NCBI GenBank assembly: GCA_026724425.1
Contig: JAIUCV010000005.1
Span: 38,971,784 to 39,035,783, forward strand
DNA length: 64,000 nucleotides
Reading direction: 5' to 3'
Source of the DNA: Erythrophleum ivorense
Lineage: Eukaryota; Streptophyta; Magnoliopsida; Fabales; Fabaceae
Under the pieces are notes generated by a model, which searched no databases, was not told where the DNA came from, and saw only the letters and a program-made list of their open reading frames with translations. The position numbers were made by a program, and so were the translations under genes. Positions 38,217 through 52,666 of the stretch are shown piece by piece. The number at the start of each line of letters is the position of its first letter. The stretch's first letter is position 1.

Positions 38217-41146
38217 GCTAGAAGTTTGCATTATAAACTACACTCAATAGAGCTCCAACAGCCCAGAGGCAATAGTTAGTTATGCATGACCAAAGCAAGA
38301 AGTGGAATCCTCTAACTTGATGATAGGCTGCATACAGAGCTAGTGAGGCTTGGATTACGTAGCTAAAGAGGCTCCCAATCATAATGGAGGGTATTGCGAT
38401 ATGGAAGGCCTTATTGGTCATATTCAGGCTAATCTAAGTAATGAACTGTTATGAGGTCGGTCAGAGCATCGAAAGTTAAGACCGCTGATACAAATAAAAA
38501 AAAAGAGCAGTAAATGGTCCATCAGTAGATACGAAGGGTTATTAAGTAATAGACAAGCAGTGGGCCTAGTAAATGAGATTGAGAAAAAGATTAGCATAAT
38601 TGATGGCTTTGCCCAAAATTGTTAAAATTGAGCAGCAATTAAAGCTAGAATGTTAGACATATAAATAGTAAGATTGTTGAGACCCACCTACAAGGCGTTG
38701 ACTCCAACCTAAGATGCTACCCTGTGTAACAGCGAACGATAGGCTAATATGATGAGTTTAAGACCTTGTGATAGAATCTTGAATTTTACATTGTAGTATA
38801 TGGGATCTTGTCGACAAGGTCCTGGACCCTATTGACAAGATGTTAATATTGCCTAGAAATTAATATAACTTAAGGCTAATAATAGTGATGAATGTAGTGA
38901 AGGCACAAGAAGGGTGTACCTTATAGGTAATACCTAAATATGAGTATGATTAGCTCAGTGTTAGAAGTCTAGAAAAGAGAATGAGAAGGGCCTAAAAGTA
39001 ATAAATTCACAGTAAGCTTATATAAGTTAATTAGGCCTATGTGAGCTACAAATTTAGTGAGATAAGTGCCTAGGCTAAGTATAAGTTTAAGTTTAAAGGA
39101 AGTGATTAGCAGAGACCCTTGATTTGTAAAGTACAGTGATAGGGGAAAGCAAGGAAGAGCTGAAAAGCTAGTATGTAAAATGAAATGCCCTCGCTTTAGT
39201 AATGATTAAATGAATAGAATGAGCATAGAAAAAGTAAATAGATGAGGGTCTAATAGCTAGCCAGATTTGTATCCTTGATACAAGGATGATGTAACATAAC
39301 GACATATGAGTAGTGAGAGCACTGAGGGGAGCATAAAATTTCCAGTAATATAGATTTAGGACATCAAGAGTGCATGCCCTAAATGGGGTTAGCCAAACCT
39401 AAAATCCATAAACGATACTCTTAAAGATGAAAATGAGAAGCTTAAGTACATAAAGAGTACTTAGCTCCTAATCAATGTGTAGCAATGAGCCAAGGCAAAC
39501 CGTTAGTGTCTCAGTGCTCACAGGGAAGCTCAAGGAAGCTAGAAGTCACCTAAGAAGGTGAATCCCTATGCTATATAAAAAAGAAGTGTAAGCCAATAGT
39601 AGTAAAGAATGCAAATTTTGGGTTCGCATAGAATAAAATTTTCTCACAAAAGAATGGTCTAGTTGAGAATAAAACAGATAAGAGAAATTAGACCTCCCCC
39701 TCTCCTATAAGGAATGAGCAAGAAAGGGTGAACCCAGAATAGATATACATATACTTTTAAGTGTAAAAAAGAAGAAAAATAAATAAGTAATAGAACATCT
39801 TTTTGCCTGAGTGAAAGGATAGTAAAGGTAAAAGGAGGGAGTATGCAATGATGTTTAGGCAAAGGACATAATAGATTGAGAATAGATGTCGAGATAATGT
39901 GGATCAGTGCTTGAAAAAGCACGACTATCCTTAGCATGGATGTCTATCTAGCATGATAATACCCAAAACAAAGATAATTGGGTAACATAAAGTGACCTTA
40001 GGATAGAGTAGAAAAATTTCGTAAGAAATTAAAGGAAGAGTTTTCTTTTCCCCAAATGTCGTATAAAATGAGGACAACTAGAGAAAAGTAACAGAAGGGT
40101 ACTTTAGGTTATTGGGAAACTTGTAACATATAGGTGATAGTGGCTTGAGATCGGTCATGATGCACTTGTGTATTAGTGTTTGATGTTATGGTTTGCTTGC
40201 AACAACGATTACATAATATTGGGTCTGGCTAACCCAATAGTAATGTGACTTGAGTGCGTAGCAAACAATAACATCAATCATAAAAAGTGTCAGGATAATC
40301 GAAGAGTATCCTAGTGGTTAGATGATGAGATAAAGCAAGGAAAAAAGTGAAGGGATTCCAGTTATCTTAGAACAGTAAGAAAAGTATGCAGAAAATAATC
40401 CCCAATAAAGAAGAATGATGTAGAAGAGAACATGTTAGCAGTGTAACGTGCTAATAGTATAGAACATTCATATTTAGATGACACGAGTTTAGTATGCATA
40501 GTGTAGTCCCTTATGATATAACTAAATGTAATGAAAAGGGACTAGTATATGGTCTTTATCCTGTGAGAGATGTTAGGCACACTCGGTGTGTAAGATGTAA
40601 TATCCAATTTTTGTTAAATGACGAAAATGGGTGTATTTTCAAAGTAAGTCCCTCAAAATGAATTAGTTAAGGTCCTAAAAATTTTGAGTAACATTCTAGA
40701 CTCCTAAAAATGAGAATCTCAGGCTTAGACAGAAAGAAAAATGGAGCTAGAATGAAGAAACGAAATTTGATGAAAGACTTATGAAACGTAATGGCATTTT
40801 CGTAGTTTTGAGAAAATTTTGGAATTCACACAGGAGGGCTTTTTAAATAAAATTTTTGAGTTCATTGAGGTTCTCAGAGGCCCTAAAAACTATGAGAAGC
40901 CTCGGGACAGTTAAAACTCTTTTGGTGGACGTTTTCTAATATCGGTGTACCCGAACTTTGACGGATTCATTTAAGAAAGTTTTAACTCCAATTTGAGTGA
41001 TTCTAAAGGCATTTTACTAAATCGGAAACCTAAATTTTATAATGGAAAAGATGGTTCTCAAAAAGCAGCTATAACAAATTAGAAATAAAAATACTAAGAA
41101 TGAAGGGCAAAATAAAAATTTTTAAAAAGTCTTTATTCCTCCCTCC

Positions 41147-41154
41147 TATAAATA
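41147..41154 (+). promoter_or_regulatory. Putative LTR TATA box, B plus copy
   Basis: A canonical 'TATAAATA' lies 551 bases into the LTR, followed by a CT-rich, initiator-like stretch. The reverse B copy at 49756-53225 has 'TATATATA' 551 bases from its own start, so the position is conserved. Confidence 0.65.
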
Positions 41155-42469
41155 GATGGCGCCCCACTCTCCCACTCATTTAGCTTCATATGTTTTTGCC
41201 CTAAACTGGAGAAAATACCCTAGGAGAGTGGCACACAAGAGAAGTGAAAGAGGATGAGAAATCAAAAGCCAAAGGTATGAAATTTTAGTAGTTTTTTCAT
41301 GCTCTTTCCTTTGCAAACCTCTTCTTCTCCATTTTCCTTTATTTCCTATGATTATATTGAAGTATATGAATCTATTTTAAGGGAGAAATAAAGGGAAAAA
41401 TTCGGATTTGAAGAAAGGAGGATTTAAGTAAGTAAACAAGGAAAAACAAGGCAATTTCTTATTCCATGGTTGCTACCTCTTTCTCCTCTTCTCTCCATGG
41501 TTTACCCCACTCAAGAAGCAATAGGAAGGCTTAGATTTTGGATAGAACCAAGGGTGAATCTTAGGAAAAAGAGTGTGGAGAATAAGAATATGCAAAGGGA
41601 ATTAACAAATAACCATGAAAATTCAAGATAGAATTCTAGGGTTTCATGTTCTCCTTGTAAAATATAACTTGATACCTTAATTTTTATGCCAAAATGAAAG
41701 TTTAAATAAGCTTCTAAGATCCCTAGAAGTCTCCCCATGTGCTTCCTCTATCAAGGAAATAAAGCAAAGTCCATGAAGGCCATTATGCTTCTTTGTCTCA
41801 GCCAAGAAGGGTTAGCACACTTAGGGAGAGTTTTAAATTTTTTTCAAACCCATTTTTGAGTCATATATGATGAATGAAAATGAGGAGAAGCCTTGGGAAA
41901 AATTTAGAAACCATAGAAAGTGAGTTGGCCTTATATGTTTCATAATATAACCTAAAGAAGTAACTTGTAGTTAGGTTCTTTGTTTTAATTGTGTGATGAC
42001 TCCAAGAGGTTTAAAAAAAGTCAAGAATCATATATGAAAGGAAAGAATGGAGCCTAAAATTTATTTGATGGGTGTTGCTTCATTAGGTGCATTCTTGGAA
42101 CCATAAAAGGGTTAATAAATAAATTTAGTGTTTAAGGAAGATGTATGGCCTTAGAATTAATTTTATGAACCTAATTGGCTTCCTTAAATTATGTTTAGGC
42201 CAAGAGAAACTAATCCCACACTTTTGTATGTGTGAAGCTAAGGAAGGGAGAGCAAATTCAAGAGAAAAAGTGTGGTTGCATCCAAGGTAGCTCACTCCTG
42301 CTTCTCTCATGCATGAATGTATGTTTGGCTTGTCTTTAAATGTGTGTATGTGTGTTTTAAGCCATGAAAAGTATTCTAGCATGATTTCATATGCCATACT
42401 ACCATGATGATGCATTATGTATTCAAATGATGTTTGTTATGTTTGCTTTAGTTTGCTTGAGTGTAGTGA

Positions 42470-42655
42470 AGTCAAGAACCCTTAGCTATAGTGAGGATGA
42501 GCCAAGAACCCTTGGAATTGGTTGAGACAAAGTAAAGAGTCTCGCAAAAGTAAACTTGACTCCCAAGAGTAAGGTTGAGTCAAAAACCTCTTAAAGTAAT
42601 GTGTGAGGCAAGTCCAAAATCCACAAGTGAATGGGTGAGGCTAATCCATTTACTT
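42470..42655 (+). repeat. LTR minisatellite, B plus copy
   Basis: Five to six units of 30-31 bp, partly eroded. The hairpin follows at about 42790-42818. Confidence 0.7.
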
Positions 42656-44475
42656 GGCAAACCTATGTATACTATGTATGACTTGCTCAAATGTTAAAAA
42701 TGTCTCTTGAATGATTACACATGTCAATATGCCCATGTATACATTTGTAAGACTTGTTTTGCATCTTTTATATATGATTGAAAGAGAGATGAGTTATTAG
42801 GATTCTTTGAATCTCATTTTCTCCTCTCCAATGTTCTAATATGCTAGGTGGACTAAGAGAATAAGGAAATGGGAGCAAACCACTTGAGAGATTGTAATAC
42901 CATAGCTATCTTAGCTAACCTCCTTACATACATAAGTCTTATACATGGATTTCCCAAAAAAAACAAAGAAAATAATACAATTTAATTGCATTACGTCGTC
43001 CATAATTTTTTTGTTTTGGCTCTATGGGCCTTGGAGACTCTCTGATATCATTCTCAAATTTAATTACACCAATACAACTCAAAATAATCTCAAAACATTG
43101 CCAAAAACCCAAGCTTACATCAAGCATACATAAATATTAATGGTTTTGCCTCGGGTTCAGTTTGCAAATTTTGTGCATCAACTTTGAAAAGTCGTAATTA
43201 ATTCCAAAAAAATCAAAATCAAGCATACTATAACATTCTAAAAATATACAAATGTCTAATTTATACTAAAAATATGTTCAGGCCATAAAAACTAACACAG
43301 AAGATGTATGACATTTAGAAAGGTGCAGAGATCTGGTTGGCCCCTAGTGCTGTCACAGCTTTCTGTTACAAATTTTAAAAATGTCCAATTAATTCCAAAC
43401 AAATCCAATCCATGTAAATAATACCAATCTAAAAATATATAGATGTTATCTTTATGGTGAAAATAAATTCAGACCAAAACAAACATGTTTAGCCACTAGA
43501 ATTCAATGGAACAGTGATCAAGGTTGTGTTGCGCTACTATTGCTATTCCAGAACTTTAAAAATTCATAACTCTTAGCTCAAACTTCTAAATGAGGTGCTT
43601 CTAGTTGCTACAAGTCACTATAAATGTATAGTTTCTGCCTATAAAGGTTTGCAGCCATTGGACCATGTTTGTCTATCGGATGACACAATTTTCCAACTGA
43701 CCAAATGAACAGTGATTCTGCAGATCCAAAATTCTAATACCAACTTTGAAAAATCATAAAAAATTCCACAGACCTCTAAAAGACCTGATCTTTGGCTTCC
43801 AAAAAGCTTTGGGTAATATCTAATTGCATGCCAAATTTTAAGTCAAGAAGAGGTCATTTGGTCAGACTTTACTATAACTCAAGATTATGGCACTTTTGGC
43901 TCCAACAAGAGGGCACATTTGGTCCAAATGAGCCATACATTGTTCCACACTCATTTGAGCAACTTAGAAAGTATAAATACAGTATAAATAAGTCTCTCAT
44001 AAGGTTTGAACTATCATGCAACTAAAATTCATCATGACACATCTATAAACATACATGCACAAGTGGGCTCTCAAGTGGTCAAATTGCACATTTCCATTCA
44101 TTTAGCTCTATTCTTGATACATACACTATCTTTATATAGTTTTACAATTATTCAGGTTTCATGGCTCAAAAATAACATATTCATATATACTTTGACATTC
44201 TAGTACATCAAAAATAGCAAGATTTGCCTAGAGATGGATATTTAAGCTCCTTGGCTTCCATCCTTTAGATCTTGAACTCCACCTAGATCATATAAGATGA
44301 GAAAAAAGAGGGGGTGAGATTCATTGAATCTCAATAGCTCATACACCTATTCAAGTATATTTTCAAGGCGTACAACATGTCAAAGGTACAAGCATGCAAC
44401 CAATCAATCTATAAAGGATTCAATTTTTACATTTTTATGTCACAAACTCATGTCAAACATAAGAATGAGCACTAG

Positions 44476-44670
44476 GGACTTTTGGTTTAATCTCATCCTA
44501 TTTCTAGGACTTTTGGATTTGCCTCACTCTTAGTTTAGGAACTTTTGACTTAGCCTCACCCATCCAAGGGACTCTTGGCTTTGTCTCACTCATGCCATGA
44601 GACTTTTGGCATCTCTTCACCCATATTAAGGGACTTTTGGCACTACCTCACCCTTATGAGCTATTTCCAC
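44476..44670 (-). repeat. LTR minisatellite, innermost B copy
   Basis: This is a clean array of about six units with periods of 30, 31 and 31 bases, starting at 'acttttgg' and ending at 'aaggg'. It is one of the best copies for defining the unit. The hairpin is at about 44312-44338. Confidence 0.85.
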
Positions 44671-45243
44671 ATTTCAAAGACATTCAAGAAGGCATATTGG
44701 TACCAAAATAGCAACATAGCATCAAGTGGTATGTCTCAAAATATAAATATGCACACAAGCACACAATGACACATATGTAACAAGAAATGCAACAAGAAAG
44801 GTGGAGAGCTACCTTGGTGAAAATCTAAGCTTTACTTTGCTTGTTCCTTCTCCTTTTCAATTCCACAAACACAATGAGGTGGAGTTGGATTTCCTTGGCC
44901 TATTCACAATAAACAACACTCAATTATACTCTTGGAATAAGTTATGACATCTAACTCACTCTTGAGAATACACTTTGTTCTTTTTGTTACAATATGGCTC
45001 CATTAATGACCCAATAAAGCAACTACCATGATTCAAATTCTTAGTTCCATTCTCTTGCTATATCTAGGCCTCTTGACCTCATTCAAGGTCCTTGGAGCTA
45101 TCACACACTCACTTTCACAAACCTAGGTACATGTTACTTCATAAGGTTATATTATGGAAGCCATTGCCTCATCTCCCAACCTAAGGCTTCTAAATCTTTT
45201 CTAAGGGTTTCTCCTATCTTTTTTTATCATATAAAGTCCCAAA

Positions 45244-45513
45244 TCAAGTTTGGAACAATTTAAAACATCCCCTAGATATTTCTATGGGTCTTGGCCGAAT
45301 TATGCCTTCATTAAGGACCCATGGAGTTTGAAATTTTTCCTTAATGGATGGGGCACTTGGGAGGCTCCCTAGGAGTTTTAGAAACTTAAAAAAACACTCA
45401 CATATTCTAGGGAATTCTTGAATCAACCCAGATTTTAGATTATGTTCAAGAACCCTACACTTTTCCAACTTGAATTCTACTAGCTTTTTATGCAATTCTT
45501 TGATGTATTCCAT
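45244..45513 (-). other. LTR leader reading frame (innermost B copy)
   Basis: This 89-codon frame has an ATG. Pieces 'EYIKELHKKL', 'FKLEKCRVLE', 'GLIQEFP' and 'LGSLPSAPSIKEK' align with the frames of A1, D and A. No known domain. Confidence 0.4.
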
Positions 45514-45604
45514 CTTCCTATGGCCTAATTTGATGAATTCTTATTAGTTATAAAATAGAAAATTCCCCCCTTCATGGTTCTGTTTTAAGCGTCCCACCAT
45601 GGAA

Positions 45605-45628
45605 GAAAAGAAGAAGAAGAAGAAGAAG
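45605..45628. repeat. (GAA)n microsatellite
   Basis: A run of about seven GAA units in the LTR leader part of the innermost B copy. Confidence 0.85.
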
Positions 45629-47867
45629 CAACAAAGGAGGAGAAACTACCTTGGATTCAAGCTCCCTTTAAGAGTCCTTCTCCTTGCTTTAGCTTCCTCT
45701 TTGAAACTCCAATTTTTCCCCTCTGGTTCAAGGCCAAAATAGAACTATATTACTTTCTAAAACCATAGGAAGAGAGCTTAAGAGAAGAAGAAGAAGTATG
45801 AAATTCTTAACTTTTTCTTATCTTTTGCCTTGCTTTCTTCCTCCAAAATTCTCTCTCTTTTGTGTGCCTAAGGAGCTATGAATTTTCTCTGAAATTGGGT
45901 AGAAGAAAGTCAGTCTAAGGAGGGAGAGGGAGAACGTGGGCTTTAAAGAAGAATTTAAAAGCTTCCTTTTAAAAAATTATTTCCATTTTTGCCCTTTTGT
46001 AATGGCATTTCTAGTTTCGCTTCATTTTAGCTCCTTTTTTAGAACCATCTTTTCCATCATAAAATTTAGGTTCCTAATTCAATAAAATGCCTTTGTAATC
46101 ACTCAAATCGGAGCTAAAACCTTCCCGAACGAACTAGTCAAAGTTTGAGTTAACTGACGTTGGAAAAAGTACATCAAAGGGGCTTTATCAGTCCTGGGGC
46201 TTCCTATGATTTTTGGGGACTCTGAGAACCCTGAACAACTTAAAATTTTCATTTAAAAAGCTCTCCTAGGTGTTTTTCCAAAATTGCACTTATTTACAAA
46301 AATACCACTGAACTTTTGGCAAATTTTTCGAATCACTCCGGCCCCAGATTTTAGGTAACTTAAGGCTTAAATCCTCATTTTCTATTATTTAAAACTTTAT
46401 CCAAATTTTATTTAGCCTTGAATCACTCATCTTAGGGGACTTGCTTTTCAAACTGGCATGTTTAAGTGTTTTTACAACATATTGAGCGTTATAGAGATGA
46501 GAGTATGACATTAAAGTGTTTAAATTTTGTTTCTTTAATGCCATATGAATGGCAAATGTTGTAATCCATTATTGTATATATCCCATGATGTTATGAACAT
46601 ATATAATTATGCTAATGTATCATATACAAATGAAGTTTAAGGTTATATGTATGGAAATGTGTATTTTGGACATGTAATGGCAAACTAACATTATGGAAAT
46701 GTATGTATAAATGGAAGTGGAATGGCCAAATTGAGATGCATGAGATTTGGAACCACTTAGGCAGTTCATACAAGTCATATTCATTCTTTTAAACTTGTCC
46801 AAGAGGTGCCAAATATCAAGGGAAGCCATTTGGACACATTTGGTATCTTATATGGACCAAAATTGACCATATTGGCAGCCTATACCACTTTTTATCTAAA
46901 TGAGCTCTTCTTGATCTAAAATTTGACACACATTTAGAGCTTGTTGAGAGTTTTTTGGGAAGCTAAAGTGTAAAATTTTTGGAGGTCTATGGAATATTTG
47001 ATGAATTTTCAAAGTTGAGAAATTTTCTAAAATTGGTTCAGTGCACTGTTCACTCATGTCCAAAATTAAATCCTGTCACTCAAGGGGCAAATGATGTCCA
47101 ATTGACACAAAATTTTATAGAGGTAAACTAGACCTTCCTAGTGACTTGTACAATTGAAAGCACCCCATTTGGATGTCTAGAGAGGGAGATATAAAATTTT
47201 GAAGTTTCTATCCAATATTAAGCATTTAGACAGACCTAGGTTACTGTTTGATTGGTTTTCAAGCTTTGGATGTTCCTAAACTAGTCTGAAGTTATTTTTT
47301 CCCTCTATCTAACATCCATAACTTTTCAAATTGCTATCATTTGTATGGATTGGATTTTGTAGAATTAATTGGACATTTTTTAAGTTCATAGCAAAAACCT
47401 ATATCAGTACCAGTAGCTAGTCGGACCTTTTCACCTTTTCAAATGTTAAACGTCTTCTATGTAATGTTTTATGACCTAAACATATTTTTAGCATAAAGTA
47501 GACATCTATAAATTTTTAGAATAGTAAAGAATGCATGATTTTGATTTTTCTAAAATTAGTTATGAGTTTTCAAAGTTTGTGATAGAAAGTGGGAATTTCT
47601 GGTCGAGGCTACATCATGAAATTCTGTGTGTCTCTTGCCTTGCACGAGTTCTAGGCCACTTTTAATGATGAAATTAAGTTGTATCTATGTAATTAAATAT
47701 GATAATGTGATACATGAGCTCATATGGTCCATGGTATACCGAGTGAGAAATTTATATGCTACACAATGCTAAAATATTCACTATTTTAATTGCTTTTTCT
47801 TACCTCTTATGGGAGTGGCATGGTTTAAGGCATGAAATAAGCTAAGAAATTATGGTGTTACATAAGA

Positions 47868-49584
47868 TACCTTGGTGCTAAAGGCACTTAAAGGTAGAAT
47901 GTGGGCATAACCAGAGACTACAAGATATGAGTGCAAAGATAGAACGAAGGCATGCTAAAGTATAGCAAGTCATCCAAAGTAAAGAAAGAAAGAAAGCTCG
48001 AGTTAGAAGGCCTTAAGTGGGAACCTGAGGATCCCATAAGGAGTGGTAAATGAGAGTTAGAGTACTCCTGAGCATTAGTACGATGGGATCATAGAGAAGC
48101 AGATGACACAGAACCCACTTCGCATGAAGAGCATGACAGATATATGAGTTAAGCCTTAGAGATTATGAGCGATAGTTACTAGACTTAGTGAGTATGTGTT
48201 TTATTTTTAGATATAATGATCTTAGGCTTTGATATCTCCCAAAGACAGATGGCAATAGATCTTAATATAGTACAATGGTCACAATAAACTTTAACACGGC
48301 TCTAAGAGGTCGCAGTAGATCCCACAGAGTTATAGAGAGCCTACTGTTATAACACAACAGTTTTCTGGAGAGATGACAGCTTAAGATAGTTTTTATAGAA
48401 TAATTAGTTTTAGAAACCAGTACAATTTCAAACAGTTTCTGTCTCAGAAACTAAAGACCTCCTAAGTCTGGTAGACTATTGTTGTCAGAGACATCAGGGT
48501 TATACTCAGATAGTTAGACCATTGACTAAACCTCTTTAGTTGATGAGTAGAGTATGTGAGATGAGGAAAGCAAGAAAGTAGCTTTCTAGAAATATAGTTA
48601 GATGAACCACTACCTAGTAGATATTAGGCCTAATTGAGGGTTAGAGAGATCCCTATATACTGGAACTATGTGTTTAAGAAGGGTTAGGTGCAATTTTATA
48701 ATGGGGTAAGTAGTAGATCGTGTCTCCAATGATTGAGACTGTGAGTCCAGTTAGCATCCCACCAGAGTTTAGTATTAGTCAGTGGTAGTTTCTCTTTGAT
48801 GCTAGTACAAAGAATTAAAAAAGTTACACAAGTTAGTTTTGAGATAAGGGACTATAAAATGCCCACTCGCAAGTGAGCAAAGAAGGTAAGAAAATGACTT
48901 GGCCTAAAGAGGTAAATATGATAGTAAATCAAGAAACTGGGACAGTTAAAGGTGGAGACTCCTTGAAGGAGTTGTAATCCCAGTAAGTGATTAAGATGTG
49001 AGTCTTATGAAAGAAAGAAATGTGAATTGTGATTATGAGATGAGCTAGTAAGAAAGAGCACGAAGATGAACACTGGACAGTATGTTTAAATAAGTGAATA
49101 AATAGTAAGAAATCTCCAATGGCTGTGATAAATAGGAAAGGTAAAAAGACCTTATGGAAAGCCACTGGGAAATGATACGAGAGATTTAATACTAAGTGAA
49201 TAATCTCCCAAGGCACGTAAATGAGTCCACTAAGAAGAATGTTAACCCCTACAAACAGGTTAAGATTAATTAGATATGAAATAATAAGCTCTCCCAAGAA
49301 AAGGCTAAAATTTTAAGAGGATGATTCAAAATCAAAAATACTTTCCCTTGTGAGAAAAGCTAGTATATACTCTGTAGCAATAGTATAGGAAAAGAGAAGT
49401 AGACATGAAAAGCTAGTAATGTAAATTCCCCAGCAGAGAGAAACTTAAAAGAGCCTAGTCTTTAAAAAAAGCGAATAGAGCCAGGATGAAGGGAAAAAAA
49501 GGTTAGTTAGCAAGAATATAAGAAAAGTAAGAGGAAGTTATACCTCTAAATTTTGAGGATGAAATTTACTTAAGGGGGGAAGAA
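47868..49584 (+). other. Interior of element A, right part (non-coding)
   Basis: It is the continuation of the interior after the B insertion and aligns with the D interior in reverse. Just before the purine tract, 'ttttgaggatgaaattta' resembles the end of chromovirus pol. Other frames are interrupted. Confidence 0.7.
49572..49580 (+). promoter_or_regulatory. Polypurine tract of element A
   Basis: 'aagggggga' lies four bases before the 3' LTR at 49585. It is the expected plus-strand primer of an LTR retrotransposon. Confidence 0.8.
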
Positions 49585-51189
49585 TGTAACATCTGATCCC
49601 TCCATAAATATGAAAAATGTGATGTTCAGTTCCTCCGTAGACGCATGAAACGCACCGAATATAAAAGGAAGTCTCACAGAAAGAATGATTTTAGCTCAAA
49701 TAAAATTAGGATAAAATTTTAAATAATGAAAAATGAGGATCCAAGGTCTGAGACATGTAACACCAAAATTTTCTAGCTCATCTCATATCATTTGTAAGCT
49801 CATTTCCATGAATTACATAACATTCTCAAAGAAAAGCCATTAAATAATCAATAAATTTACGTTGCGTCATGCATAAATTTTTCATTCGATGTCCCATTGA
49901 TCATATGAGCTTATTCATCTTATTCTCATATTTAATCACACAATTAAAACTCAAAACCACCTTAAGAAGTGGCCTAGAACTCTAGCAAATGAAGTATATA
50001 TAAGAAAATCAAGTGTGCAGCCTTAGACTGAAATTCCAGATTTCTATTATGAATTTTGAAAAATTATAACTAACTCTAGAAAATTGAATTTAAGTAAAGT
50101 ATATCATTTTAGAAATATACAGATGTCTAATTTATGTTAAAAATAATTCTAGACCAAATAGGGACTTTTAACCACTTGAAATTGATGGAACAATAACAAA
50201 GGTCGCTTGTCATTGCTAGTACTGTCCCTCAACTACAAAAATTCATATCTCCCTACTTAGATGTCCAATTGGGGTGATCTCAGTGGCCATGGAAAGGTTA
50301 TCATGTATATTTTATGCCTATAAAATATCATGAGCATTAGACACCATTTGACACTCGAATGACACAGCCCAGGGAACTGACAATATGAACATTATTTGCA
50401 TCAGCTCAACAAAAAAATGCCAACTTTGAAAAATCATAATAAATTCTAAAGAGTTCCAAATAATCTGATATTTAGCTTCCCAAAAATCTCTGGGTGAGTC
50501 TATATGAATGCCAAATTGCATGGACAAATTCGTTCATTTGGCTAGATCTTGATATTGGGTTGCAAAAAGGCTCATTTTGTGTCTCATAAGGGGTTCAAAT
50601 GGTCCATTATTGCTTCTATGACAACCATGGCCACTTGAGCAAGTGGAAAAGCACCAAAATGGCCTACTAAACTTGTCTCAAAGGTACAGAAACCCAAGTT
50701 TCTCAAACTCACTCATCCACCCCAAGTTATATACAAGAGCATACATGTTAAGTCTTGCCATCCAATGTCCAAAATGCACTATATCATACATATGACATTA
50801 AATCTCATTTGAACATGATACATTTGCATATTTACATATGTTCATAAGGTCATACAATATATACAATGAAGGATTGCATTATGTGCCACTCATATGGCTA
50901 CAAATTGACATTTTTACACACTTGATTGTCAAACTTTCCTCTTCAAGCTTGGTGGCTCTCATTTCTTTGCTCACTTGGTCCACCTAGACATGTTAGACAT
51001 GTGGGGAGGAAAGGATGAGATTCTAGGAATCCCAATAGCTCTTCTCCCTTTCAACCACACATAAAGAATGCAAATCCTTGTCTAAAAATGTATCCATGAA
51101 CATTATGAGGCATGTAACCATTTAAGAAGCATTCTTGGCATTTAAGAGGTCATACAAAGCATACATGGGCTTGCCAAATAAATAGATTA

Positions 51190-51360
51190 GCCTCATCCAT
51201 TCTCTTCAAGGCTTTTGGACTTGCCTCACCCTTTTTCTTAAAGGCCTTGAACTAAGCCTTACTATTGGGGAGACTCTTTGCTTTGTTTCAACCATTCTTG
51301 AGGGTTTTTTGCTCATCCTCACCATGGCTAGAAGGTTCTTGGCTTCACCACACTCAAGCA
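51190..51360 (-). repeat. LTR minisatellite, first B copy in the A 3' LTR
   Basis: Five to six eroded units of about 30-31 bp. The hairpin lies near 51014-51042. Confidence 0.7.
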
Positions 51361-52666
51361 AGCCAAAACAAGTACACAAAGCATCACTTGAAAGTATAAT
51401 ACAACATCATGATACCATGGCACATGAATGTATACTAAAACACTTTTCATGGCTTAAAATATGCATACACACATTCAAAGACAAGACAAGCATTTATCTA
51501 TGCATGAGAGAAAGAAGAGAGAGCTACCTTTGTTAAAAATGCAAACTGTTCCTCTTGGATTGGACTTCTCTTCCTTGGCCACACACACACAATAAGGTGG
51601 AGCTTGTTTCTCTTGGCCTAGACACATCATATGGAAGCCAATTACACTTTTGAAATCATTTCTAAGACCATATATTCATTGGAAAAGTTAGGTAGTTCAT
51701 ATGACTCTTTTATGGTTCTATAATACACCTAATGAAGTAGCCCTATGAAAACATGATTTTTGCTTCATTCTCTTCATTCATTTATGATCCTTGACTCCTT
51801 TTAAGCCTCTTGGAGTCATCACACAATTAAATCAAGGAGCTTAGCTAGGTGTTGCTTCTTTAAACCATAATATGGAACCTATGATACCATCTCACTATCT
51901 ATGGTTTCTAAATTTTTTTCAAGGCTTCCTCTCATCCTCTTCCATCATATATGACCCAAAAATAAGCTTGGAACAAATTAAAACTATCCCTTGGTGCTTC
52001 ATATAGTCTAGGCCATGGCTATCCTTCATATGAACACCAAGTGAGTTTGCTTTGTTTTCTTGATGGAAGATGCATATGAAGAGCTTTTTAGGAATCTTAG
52101 GAGTTTATCCAAACACTCATTTAGGCGTAAGAATTATTGTATCAAATCAGATTTTTAAGAGAACCCATGAAACCCTAACTTTTCTATCTTGAAATCTAAT
52201 GGCTAATTTGTTATTTCCTTTGCATATTCTTGTTCTCCTCCCTCATTTTCCCAAGATTCATCCTTGGTTTAGCTAGAAACTCAAACCTTTAGGTCTGGTC
52301 TTACCTAGGTCGAAACATACACAAGAGAAGGAAGAAGGAAAATCAAGCATGGAGATGGCAAAATACCTTAGTTTCTTGATTACCTTTTGCTGGTTTCTCA
52401 CCTTACTTGGCTTCTCTCCTTGAATTCAAAATTTCCCCTTTGTTCTACCCTCAAAACAGATCCAAGAACTTCAACAAAACCATAGGAAAGAAGGGAAGAT
52501 GGAGGAGAAAGAGTTTGCTAAAGAGAAAGCATGAAAAACAATACCTTTTCCTTACTTTTTCTCCTTCCTTTCTTCTCTTTCTTCTGCGCCTCAATCTCTT
52601 GCTCTCTTCTCTGGTTTAGGGAAGAAACAAAATGGGCTAAGTGAAGGAGGAGGTAAGGCATGAGGC

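Larger units (their letters stand above)
37667..40595 (+). other. Interior of element A, left part (non-coding)
   Basis: It is homologous to the D interior from its primer site inward and carries frequent stops in all frames. It contains the short frame at 38019-38216 and otherwise no recognisable gag or pol motif. It is interrupted at 40595 by a subfamily B LTR. Confidence 0.7.
42893..46493 (-). mobile_element. Solo LTR, subfamily B, innermost nested copy
   Basis: It runs from TGTAATACC to GAGCGTTATA (3,601 bp) with perfect target duplication GAGAT at 42888-42892 and 46494-46498. It is the fourth level of nesting (C, A, B, B) and therefore one of the youngest insertions of the stack. Confidence 0.85.
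40596..47862 (+). mobile_element. Solo LTR, subfamily B, hosting another solo LTR
   Basis: It runs from TGTAATATCC to TATGGTGTTACA with perfect target duplication TAAGA at 40591-40595 and 47863-47867. Without the nested copy (42893-46493 plus duplicated target) it is about 3,661 bp. It lies in the interior of element A, and the uninterrupted target is visible in element D. Confidence 0.85.

Noticed and set aside
48929..49297. 122-codon minus-strand frame with membrane-like composition
   Set aside because: It is antisense in the A interior. The hydrophobic look comes from AT-rich codons, and no family is recognisable.
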